Origin: UMGS1279 sp045534095 | Lineage (GTDB): Bacteria; Bacillota; Clostridia; Oscillospirales; Acutalibacteraceae | NCBI GenBank assembly: GCA_045534095.1 | Contig: JAZSJA010000026.1 | Location: 1-9,025 of the forward strand | Length of the DNA stretch: 9,025 nt | Direction of reading: 5' to 3' | In this document: one piece after another, positions 1 to 5,920 of the stretch | How positions within the stretch are numbered: the first letter of the stretch is position 1 | How the letters are laid out: each line of letters begins with the position of its first letter | Position numbers and translations under genes: made by a program | Notes under the pieces: model-generated | The model's input: the letters and a program-made list of their open reading frames with translations, nothing else | What the model was told of the DNA's origin: nothing | Databases searched by the model: none

Positions 1-48
1 TCCGCATAAATACCATATTTTATAAAATAATTGAATTTAATTTTCACG

Positions 49-79
49 AAAAAACGGGGCGTCGAAAATCGCCGCCCCC
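49..79 (-). terminator. GC-rich hairpin followed by T6 (minus strand)
   Basis: The arms GGGGCG (56-61) and CGCCCC (73-78) are perfect complements, extended inward by CGA (63-65) with TCG (69-71) around an AAA loop, with one mismatch between the two stem parts. On the minus strand the stem is followed by one G and then six T residues (54-49), the layout of a Rho-independent terminator. It lies about 240 bases beyond pyk, after another terminator, so it is either a back-up or the end of a separate short transcript. The palindrome also looks like the GTAGGGGCGGC-type intergenic repeats I recall from gut Clostridia; that resemblance is from memory. Confidence 0.55.
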
Positions 80-210
80 TACAATTACGTACCAACATTC
101 GCACGATAAACTACAATTTACCGCTATCTTTCCGGCCGCGGAACGGCGTTTAGCCCTTTAGGAAAAACCTGTTCGGATAAAAATTATCTGACTGATATAT
201 TTATAAAAAT

Positions 211-256
211 AAAATCTGCAACCAAAGTGCTTTTTCGCACTTTTATTGCAGATTTT
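211..256 (-). terminator. Terminator hairpin downstream of pyk
   Basis: A long hairpin sits about 60 bases after the pyk stop. The outer arms (211-221, 246-256) are 11 bases of perfect complement, AAAATCTGCAA with TTGCAGATTTT. The inner arms (224-230, 237-243) are AAAGTGC with GCACTTT around a six-base loop, separated from the outer stem by a small internal loop. T-rich sequence follows on the minus strand, and also on the plus strand, so it may act in both directions. It most likely ends the transcript that carries pyk. Confidence 0.8.
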
Positions 257-317
257 CTATTTTTTATTCTTATTTAAAGGGATTTAATAAATTTTGTTTT
301 TTTACATCCCCTTTTAT

Positions 318-1730
318 TTAAATCTTTTCAATTTTTATAAGACTTGTATTGCCTGAGGTGCCACTCGTATCACCGCCGGTGATAATAATCTTATCGCCCT
401 TATCAAGTTCAAGGTCCTGTTCTGCAATTTTCTTTGCCGTATAAAAAAGCACGTCGGTTGAACTAAAACGTTCGCACATTGCAGGAATAACCCCCCAAGA
501 AAGAGCAAGTCTTCGCCAGGTTCTCTCCTCGGTAGTAAGTCCCAAAATAGGAACGGTTGGACGGAAACGGGAAACCATTCGTGCAGTTTTTCCCGAAAGG
601 GAACAAGCAACTATTGCCTTTGCATCAAGATCGATTGCCATACCGCAGGTTGAGTGAGAAATAGCATCGACAGCATTTCTTATTTCAAATGAAGAATTAT
701 GAAAACGCTTGTTGTAATGTATATTACTTTCAGTGGTTTCGGCAATTTCTGCCATTGTTTTTACCGACTCTATGGGATATTTACCTGCGGCAGTTTCTCC
801 GGAGAGCATAATTGCACTTGTACCATCATAAACAGCATTGGCAACGTCAGATATCTCGGCCCTTGTGGGACGGGGATTGGAAATCATAGATTCAAGCATT
901 TCGGTTGCAGTTATAACCCTTTTGCCCAATAGACGGCACTTTGTTATAAGCTTCTTTTGAATGGCGGGAAGCATTTTGAAGGGTATTTCAACACCCATAT
1001 CCCCACGGGCGATCATAATACCATCACAAACCTCGCATATTTCTTCAATATTATCAAATCCCGACTGATTTTCAATTTTTGCAATCAGTTCAACATCGTC
1101 GGCGTTCATTTCTTTAAGGAAATTATGAACGTCAATGAGATCCTGCTTCTTAGAAACAAAGGAACAAGCTATATAATCAACGTCATTCTGCACACCAAAA
1201 GCAATATCCTTTTTATCCAGTTCGGATAAATATTCCTGCTCCATAACCTTGCCGGGGAAACTCATACTTTTTCTATCAGATAATTCACCGCCTATAACAA
1301 CGGTGCAATCAATATTCGCTCCCTCAATTTTTTTAACCTCAAAGGTTAAAAGACCGTTATTAAGTAAAATAATATCACCAACGCTCAGCTCGTTTGGGAG
1401 ATTATTATAGCTTACTGCAACTTTTGTTTCATCACCAATAATATCCTCGGTGGTAAAGGTGAATTTATCACCATCCTTTAAGGTGATTTTTTGATTTTTA
1501 AAGGTTTTTATTCTATACTCAGGCCCTTTGGTATCAAGCATAATTGCAATAGGTAAATTAAGGTCTTTTCTAACCTTTTTAATAATATCTATTCTTTTTT
1601 GATGATCTTCGTGGGTATTGTGAGAAAAATTAAGTCTTGCCACGTTCATTCCTGCTTTTGCAAGACCTATTATAATTTCCTCACTTTCACTCGCAGGTCC
1701 AATAGTACATACTATTTTGGTTTTACGCAT
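318..1730 (-). CDS. pyk: Pyruvate kinase
   Basis: Transfers phosphate from phosphoenolpyruvate to ADP, giving pyruvate and ATP, the last step of glycolysis in the cytosol. The 470 residues match the short bacterial form (E. coli PykF is the same length), without the extra C-terminal domain found in Bacillus. Visible landmarks: KTKIVCTIGP at the N terminus; R32, N34 and S36 in ARLNFSH; LDTKGPEYR (65-73); AKIEN with K218 and E220; ARGDMGVE with D244; VITATEMLESM (272-282); PTRAEISDVANAVYDGTSAIMLSGETAAGK (288-317). The lid domain is about residues 70-165 and the C-terminal regulatory domain about 350-470. Odd points: NNG at 124-126 where many relatives have DDG, and PEYR instead of PEIR. The ATG is preceded by AGGAG at good spacing. 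It lies 25 bases after the phosphate transporter gene with no terminator between, so co-transcription is likely. Confidence 0.97.
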   Translation of the reverse strand: MRKTKIVCTIGPASESEEIIIGLAKAGMNVARLNFSHNTHEDHQKRIDIIKKVRKDLNLPIAIMLDTKGPEYRIKTFKNQKITLKDGDKFTFTTEDIIGDETKVAVSYNNLPNELSVGDIILLNNGLLTFEVKKIEGANIDCTVVIGGELSDRKSMSFPGKVMEQEYLSELDKKDIAFGVQNDVDYIACSFVSKKQDLIDVHNFLKEMNADDVELIAKIENQSGFDNIEEICEVCDGIMIARGDMGVEIPFKMLPAIQKKLITKCRLLGKRVITATEMLESMISNPRPTRAEISDVANAVYDGTSAIMLSGETAAGKYPIESVKTMAEIAETTESNIHYNKRFHNSSFEIRNAVDAISHSTCGMAIDLDAKAIVACSLSGKTARMVSRFRPTVPILGLTTEERTWRRLALSWGVIPAMCERFSSTDVLFYTAKKIAEQDLELDKGDKIIITGGDTSGTSGNTSLIKIEKI

Positions 1731-1755
1731 TTTTATCTCCTAAATAATTTGAATT

Positions 1756-3417
1756 TTATATTTCTTTTTGGGAACCAATGGGATTAACGATACTGTAACC
1801 TATATTTACAAGATGGTCGGCTACACGTTCAAGACCAACAATGGTAGATGAATAATAAGGACTTACATCCATACTGCAATTGCCCTCTGCAAGACGGGCA
1901 AAGTGGTTTGCGGTAAATTGTTTTTTCATAGCATCGATTTCATCCTCTAATATTGCAAGCTGTGATAATTCTGCCGTATTAAGACTATCAAATGCATCCT
2001 TGGAAAGGGCAAGCATCTGTGTTACCTTATCAGACATTTTTGCAATATCATTTAAACCGTTTTCAGAAAAAGCAATTTTCTTAGCCGACATTGACGTAGC
2101 TATTTCATGGAAGTTTTCTGCATGGTCACCAACACGCTCAAGGTCGTTAAGCACGTGAAAATAAGAACCGATGATTTTTTCATCGCTCTGCTCAACGGTA
2201 GCAGAAAGTTTAATTAAGAATTTTGTAAGTGCACCGTTTGTGAAGTCAATAATCGCTTCATTCTCCGCAACCCTTGCACCTTTTGAAAAATCATTTGTTT
2301 GCATTGCATCAAAGGAAAGCTTTACGTTTTCCTCAACCAAGCTAAACATATAATCTATTTCTTTTTTAACCTGCATAAGTGCAATGGGAGGGGTTTTTAA
2401 AAGTCGGTCATCTATGAATCTAAGAGTACGTTCTTCTTCATCTGTTTTCTTATCTCTGATCACCTTGCAGGAATAATTAACCAACTGTTTTACAAAGGGA
2501 AGGAGCACAAGAGTGGTAGAAAGGTTAAATATAACGTGGAAAAGAGAAACCCTCATTTGGAGTGACATTGCATCTTTTCCGGGGAAGAATGACGTTAAAA
2601 GATTTATCATAGGGTCTTTAAATATCCACACTATTGCGGTAAAAATAACCGTACCTATCACGTTAAAGGTAAAGTGAATTAAGGCAACTCGCTTGGAGTT
2701 TGGTTTTGCACCAATAGAGGCGAGAAGTGCGGTAACGCAGGTACCGATGTTTGCACCAAGAATTATAAAAAGGGCAAGATCGAGGGTTAAAACTCCGGTA
2801 CCTACCATTGTAATAACTACACCCGTTGCCGCCGAAGAGCTTTGGATAAGTGCGGTAAAAATAGCACCGATAAAAATAAGAAGTATAGGATGATTGATAA
2901 CGCTGAAAATATCCAAAAACATTTCCTCAACCTTAGCGTTTCCAAAGGCCTCCTCACTACTCATTACGTTAAGTCCTACAAAAATAAGACCAAGACCGCT
3001 ACACAAAAGACCTGCAAGTTTTACTTTTTCCTTTTTGGCAAAGCCCATCATAACACCTGCAAATGCCAAAAGATACATAAGCATATCAAAAATATCGTTT
3101 TTAAGGGCAACCAACACACCTGTAATAGTTGTACCAATATTTGCACCCATTATAATTGGGGTAGCTTGCATAAGTGTCATAACACCTGCATTAACCAAAC
3201 CTATTACCATAACCGACGTGGCAGAGGAGCTTTGAATAATAGCCGTAACACCTGCACCAATTCCAACACCTGCAAAACGATTGTTACTAATTCTGCCCAG
3301 TAATTTTTTCATACCCTCGCCGGCCGATTTTTCAAGAGCTTCACCCATAAAGTTCATACCTACTATGAACACGCCAACACCGGCAAGCAGCCATATAAGA
3401 CTTCCTAAAAGTTCCAT
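1756..3417 (-). CDS. Na+/phosphate cotransporter family protein with C-terminal PhoU-like domain
   Basis: A NptA/PNaS-type membrane protein, expected to import inorganic phosphate with sodium; the substrate is inferred from family. The membrane part (about residues 1-320) shows the family's inverted-repeat signature twice: QSSSAT at 62-67 and QSSSAA at 192-197, each followed by GANIGT (91-96 and 221-226). About residues 345-545 form a PhoU-like helical domain with two matching metal-binding-type motifs, ExxxDxxxN at E427/D431/N435 (LERVGDHAEN) and E530/D534/N538 (LERVADHLVN). The 553-residue length is normal for this fused architecture. The ATG start fits the usual N terminus of the family (short leader into helix 1); a GGAG lies 12 bases upstream, a rather long spacing. 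The gene has its own promoter (3483-3515), which carries a direct repeat shared with the two-component operon upstream. pyk follows after 25 bases. Confidence 0.92.
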   Translation of the reverse strand: MELLGSLIWLLAGVGVFIVGMNFMGEALEKSAGEGMKKLLGRISNNRFAGVGIGAGVTAIIQSSSATSVMVIGLVNAGVMTLMQATPIIMGANIGTTITGVLVALKNDIFDMLMYLLAFAGVMMGFAKKEKVKLAGLLCSGLGLIFVGLNVMSSEEAFGNAKVEEMFLDIFSVINHPILLIFIGAIFTALIQSSSAATGVVITMVGTGVLTLDLALFIILGANIGTCVTALLASIGAKPNSKRVALIHFTFNVIGTVIFTAIVWIFKDPMINLLTSFFPGKDAMSLQMRVSLFHVIFNLSTTLVLLPFVKQLVNYSCKVIRDKKTDEEERTLRFIDDRLLKTPPIALMQVKKEIDYMFSLVEENVKLSFDAMQTNDFSKGARVAENEAIIDFTNGALTKFLIKLSATVEQSDEKIIGSYFHVLNDLERVGDHAENFHEIATSMSAKKIAFSENGLNDIAKMSDKVTQMLALSKDAFDSLNTAELSQLAILEDEIDAMKKQFTANHFARLAEGNCSMDVSPYYSSTIVGLERVADHLVNIGYSIVNPIGSQKEI

Positions 3418-3482
3418 ATTTTTTGTTTTCTCCTTTCATTTTTGAAAAAGCATTTTTTAAATCATTTTAATCCATCATAAAG

Positions 3483-3515
3483 ATTATAACATCTCTCTGG
3501 TAAAGATGCAGTTAA
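3483..3515 (-). promoter_or_regulatory. Promoter of phosphate transporter gene with direct-repeat operator
   Basis: On the minus strand a perfect -10 box TATAAT (3488-3483) carries the extended TGT element (TGTTATAAT). No good -35 box lies 17 bases upstream. Instead there are two related 7-mers, TTAACTG (3515-3509) and TTTACCA (3504-3498), separated by four bases, so with an 11-base period. The second ends 9 bases before the -10. This is the layout expected when an OmpR/PhoB-family activator replaces the -35 contact. The start of transcription would be near 3476, giving a leader of about 59 bases. The same arrangement occurs at 5340-5372. Confidence 0.7.
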
Positions 3516-3550
3516 AAATAAACTTTTACAAAAATAAATCCGTTACGCCT

Positions 3551-4255
3551 CTATCCGTTAAGACGGTAGCCTACACCCAGCTCGTTAACTATATAATTTA
3601 CCTCTCCCGGCTTGTCTCCGAATTTTTTTCTGATATTTGCCATATTAACCTGTAATTTTTTAATGTTGCCGTCATCGGCATAATCTCCCCAAATTGCCTT
3701 AATAATGGCGGCATAGGTCATCATTTTCCCTTGATTTTCTGAGAGAAGTGCCACTATATTATACTCGGTTTGGGTAAGATGAATTTCTTCACCGCGTATA
3801 AAAATCTGACGGGCATCATAGTCTATTTCCAAATCCTTAATGGCAAATTTACCTCCCGGTAGTCTTCCCTCATAAGAACTATACCGATTATTGCGAAGAG
3901 CCGCCCTCACCCTTGCCAAAAGCTCGCCTGCGCTAAAAGGCTTTGTGATGTAATCGTTAGCCCCACCATCAAGGGCTGAAATTTTATCATTTTCATTGGT
4001 TCTTGCAGACAAAACGATAATGGGAGTAAGGGAGCTTTCCCTTGCAAAGGTAAGAAAATTCATTCCGTCCATATCGGGAAGACCCAAATCCAAAATAACC
4101 AGGTCAGGAATATGGGATTTAAATAAGGTTTTAGCGGCAGAAACAGTATCTGAAAGAATTGTTTGATATCCTGCCGTTTCAAGCATTGTTCTGATTAGGT
4201 TGCGGATATTTGCTTCATCCTCCACAACAAGAATTTTATATTTATTCTGTATCAC
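3551..4255 (-). CDS. KdpE-like response regulator (OmpR/PhoB family)
   Basis: A DNA-binding regulator of 234 residues, phosphorylated by the kinase encoded just upstream. The receiver domain (about 6-118) has the acidic pair E12-D13, the phosphoacceptor D56 in VILDLGLPDMDG, the switch serine S83 in VLSAR, and K105 in TKPF. The C-terminal winged helix (about 135-232) has LTQTEYNIVALLSENQGKMMT and ends with the family's typical VGYRL. ILDLGLPDMDG and IIVLSARTNENDKISALDGGANDY are close to KdpE as I know it. The start is GTG, overlapping the kinase gene by 14 bases, with GGAAG six bases upstream inside the kinase gene. No kdpFABC potassium pump is in view; the adjacent gene is a phosphate transporter, so the target is uncertain. 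Shared direct repeats before the kinase and transporter genes are candidate binding sites. Confidence 0.94.
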   Translation of the reverse strand: MIQNKYKILVVEDEANIRNLIRTMLETAGYQTILSDTVSAAKTLFKSHIPDLVILDLGLPDMDGMNFLTFARESSLTPIIVLSARTNENDKISALDGGANDYITKPFSAGELLARVRAALRNNRYSSYEGRLPGGKFAIKDLEIDYDARQIFIRGEEIHLTQTEYNIVALLSENQGKMMTYAAIIKAIWGDYADDGNIKKLQVNMANIRKKFGDKPGEVNYIVNELGVGYRLNG

Positions 4256-5309
4256 TTATATCTTCCGCATCTAAATCGAAGCGGAATACCGCACCTCCTG
4301 TTTTTAAATTTTCCGCAGAAATGTTTCCTCCGTGAACCTTAATGATTGTTGCACACACCGAAAGTCCAATACCTGCATTTTTCTTTTTGCCATCGGCAAC
4401 TTTATTTTCATAATTATTATAATAACCTGTAAAAAGTGTTTCAAACTTTTTAGGATTGATACCCCTGCCATTATCCTTTATTTCAAAGATTACCTTTTGA
4501 CCAAGGGTAAAAACTCTGAAAGTAAGTTTGGTCATTCCCTTAGCGTGTTGGACGGCATTTTCAAGAATATTAACAATTACCTGCTCTATTAAAAGGGGGT
4601 CCATAGGAACGATTATAACCTCATCGGGGACTTCTATTTCTACTTTTTGATTTGGGTAACGCTTTTTAAATTTTAGCATTACAGAATCAACCAACTCATC
4701 AAGTACCGTTGGAGTTTTAACAATTTTAACCTGTCCGCTATCAATGCGGGTAACAGAAAGCAAATTCTCCACCATACGTATAAGCCATTCGGAATCTTCC
4801 TTTATTCCAAGCAAGATTTCATTTTTTTGTTCACTTGTTAAAAAATCACCATTTTCAATAAGGGTGGTGCTTGAGCCATAAATTGTTGTAAGAGGAGTTC
4901 TTATATCATGCGAAACTGCTCTTAAAAGATTTGCACGTATATTCTCTTTTTCACTTTCCGCCTTTTCTGATTCATTTCTTTTAAGCTTGGTTGTTATGGC
5001 ACTTGTGGAAATAGCAATAAAAATCATTATAAAGCCTGAAATAAAATTTACGGGAATAGTAAAATTAAATGCAAAATAGGGGAAAGTGAATGCATAATTT
5101 ACTGCAAAGGTTCCAATAAATGCTCCTAAAACCCCGTAGAAATAACCGTCGGTAAATAATGATATTAAAAATACTGCAAAAATAAAAATTGTTGAAATAT
5201 GCTCTTTTACGTCAAAGCTATATTGAAAAAGTACACTAAGGCCAACTGCAGAAGAGAGAAATACCATTGTGAATAAAATATTTTTTGCAATATTAGAAAA
5301 ATTTTTCAA
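4242..5309 (-). CDS. Membrane sensor histidine kinase with KdpD-like transmembrane domain
   Basis: A 355-residue kinase that should autophosphorylate on histidine and pass the phosphate to the overlapping response regulator. Four membrane helices (about 10-30, 36-53, 55-76, 80-105) form a compact sensor like the DUF4118 membrane domain of KdpD, with very short outside loops. Next come a linker helix (105-128), the H box AVSHDIRTPLTTIYG with H134, the N box NILENAVQHA (247-256), the G1 box DNGRGI (279-284) and the G2 box GIGLSVC (313-319). It lacks the large N-terminal KdpD and universal-stress domains of full KdpD (about 900 residues), and I see no remnant upstream. The start is TTG with AAAGG nine bases before it; the first ATG (codon 15) has no ribosome binding site and would cut into helix 1. 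The signal sensed is unknown; potassium or ionic conditions is the family precedent, phosphate is suggested by context. Confidence 0.92.
   Translation of the reverse strand: MKNFSNIAKNILFTMVFLSSAVGLSVLFQYSFDVKEHISTIFIFAVFLISLFTDGYFYGVLGAFIGTFAVNYAFTFPYFAFNFTIPVNFISGFIMIFIAISTSAITTKLKRNESEKAESEKENIRANLLRAVSHDIRTPLTTIYGSSTTLIENGDFLTSEQKNEILLGIKEDSEWLIRMVENLLSVTRIDSGQVKIVKTPTVLDELVDSVMLKFKKRYPNQKVEIEVPDEVIIVPMDPLLIEQVIVNILENAVQHAKGMTKLTFRVFTLGQKVIFEIKDNGRGINPKKFETLFTGYYNNYENKVADGKKKNAGIGLSVCATIIKVHGGNISAENLKTGGAVFRFDLDAEDISDTE
4261..4266 (-). promoter_or_regulatory. Ribosome binding site for the response regulator (GTG start)
   Basis: GGAAGA on the minus strand lies inside the 3' end of the kinase gene, five bases before the GTG at 4255-4253. 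It supports the GTG and the 14-base gene overlap, which suggests translational coupling of kinase and regulator. Confidence 0.6.
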
Positions 5310-5339
5310 CTTTACCAGCCTTTCTTTTTTGTTTTTTTA

Positions 5340-5372
5340 ATTATAATACTTTTTCAGTAAATAAACAGTAAA
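5340..5372 (-). promoter_or_regulatory. Promoter of the two-component operon with direct-repeat operator
   Basis: On the minus strand two identical 7-mers TTTACTG (5372-5366 and 5361-5355) are separated by TTTA, followed by nine bases and a perfect -10 box TATAAT (5345-5340). There is no recognisable -35 box at 17 bases. The spacing is identical to that at the transporter promoter (3483-3515). Transcription would begin near 5333, giving a leader of only about 24 bases. The first repeat runs into the T tract of the tadA terminator, so terminator and operator share bases. Confidence 0.7.
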
Positions 5373-5412
5373 AAATAAAAGGCAGATAGCAAAAACCATC
5401 TGTCTTTATTTT
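5371..5412 (-). terminator. Terminator hairpin downstream of tadA
   Basis: Arms at 5372-5387 and 5398-5412 pair almost fully (AAATAAAAGGCAGAT against ATCTGTCTTTATTT, one bulged A and one G-T pair) around a ten-base loop. On the minus strand the stem is followed by a T-rich run, fitting a Rho-independent terminator about 50 bases after the tadA stop. A-rich and T-rich flanks on both sides make it potentially bidirectional. It separates the gyrA-protease-tadA cluster from the two-component operon. Confidence 0.75.
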
Positions 5413-5464
5413 AAAAGAGTTTCTTTTGTAAAATATATTTATGCTAAAGGTTTTATTTAAAATA

Positions 5465-5905
5465 TTATCTTCTCTTTTTAAAAAACTCCTGTAAAATTTG
5501 GGCAGACTCTTTTTCTTTTATGCCGCCAAATACCTCGGGCTTGTTTGGAAAATTAAATGAATATAAATTAGTCACCGAGCCCAAGGCACCTTTTACGGGA
5601 TCAAAAGCACCAAAAATAATTTCTTTAATTCTAGCGTTTACTGCGGCTCCCGCACACATTGCACAAGGCTCTAAGGTTACGTAAAGCTCTGCACCTGTAA
5701 GCCTGAAATCCCCCAAAACCTCTGCCGCTTTTTTTATGCATAAAATTTCTGCATGGGCAGTGGGATCATTTTGTGCCTCACATAAATTATGTGCTGAAGC
5801 GATTATTTTATTATTCTTTACTATTACCGCGCCTATGGGAACCTCACCTATAAGTGCGGCTTTTTTTGCCTGCTCTAAAGCATATTCCATATATTTTGCG
5901 TTCAT
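5465..5905 (-). CDS. tadA: tRNA-specific adenosine-34 deaminase
   Basis: Converts adenosine to inosine at the wobble position (34) of tRNA-Arg(ACG), so that one tRNA reads several CGN codons; normally essential in bacteria. The 146 residues form a single cytidine/deoxycytidylate deaminase fold. The zinc and catalytic residues are present: H51 and E53 in TAHAEI, and C81 and C84 in EPCAMC. N-terminal GEVPIGAVIV and the central NDPTAHAEI stretch are typical of TadA rather than of guanine or cytidine deaminases. The C terminus FFKKRR is basic, as usual for tRNA contact. The ATG is preceded by AGGGTG at suitable spacing, and only 15 bases separate it from the protease gene upstream, so it is probably translated from the same message. 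A terminator follows. Confidence 0.96.
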   Translation of the reverse strand: MNAKYMEYALEQAKKAALIGEVPIGAVIVKNNKIIASAHNLCEAQNDPTAHAEILCIKKAAEVLGDFRLTGAELYVTLEPCAMCAGAAVNARIKEIIFGAFDPVKGALGSVTNLYSFNFPNKPEVFGGIKEKESAQILQEFFKKRR

Positions 5906-5920
5906 TTTTTCACCCTGATT

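Larger units (their letters stand above)
1..317. other. Gene-free 3' flank of pyk with hairpins
   Basis: I see no credible coding region here. The stretch holds the pyk terminator (211-256), an AT-rich linker, a GC-rich patch at about 121-160 with a perfect TTCCG/CGGAA inverted repeat (130-134 with 139-143), and a GC-rich hairpin at 56-78. The octamer CTACAATT occurs at 79-86 region (just after the hairpin) and again at 111-118. The GC-rich patches stand out against very AT-rich surroundings. They may be intergenic palindromic repeats or part of a small structured RNA; the sequence alone does not decide. Confidence 0.6.

Noticed and set aside
2842..3303. Open frame on the plus strand (153 codons, Asn/Thr/Lys/Cys-rich)
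   Set aside because: It is fully antisense to the membrane part of the phosphate transporter, which has clear family motifs; the composition is that of a shadow frame.
3418..3482. Riboswitch in the leader of the phosphate transporter gene
   Set aside because: The leader is only about 59 bases, AT-rich, and shows no stable stem or known conserved motif.
3539..3560. Direct repeat TCCGTTA at 3539-3545 and 3554-3560 at the end of the response regulator gene
   Set aside because: It is short, spans the stop codon, has a 15-base period unlike the promoter repeats and no link to a promoter; probably chance.
5413..5427. Small hairpin AAAAGA/TCTTTT after tadA
   Set aside because: Six weak A-T rich pairs with a three-base loop; the much better hairpin at 5371-5412 explains termination.
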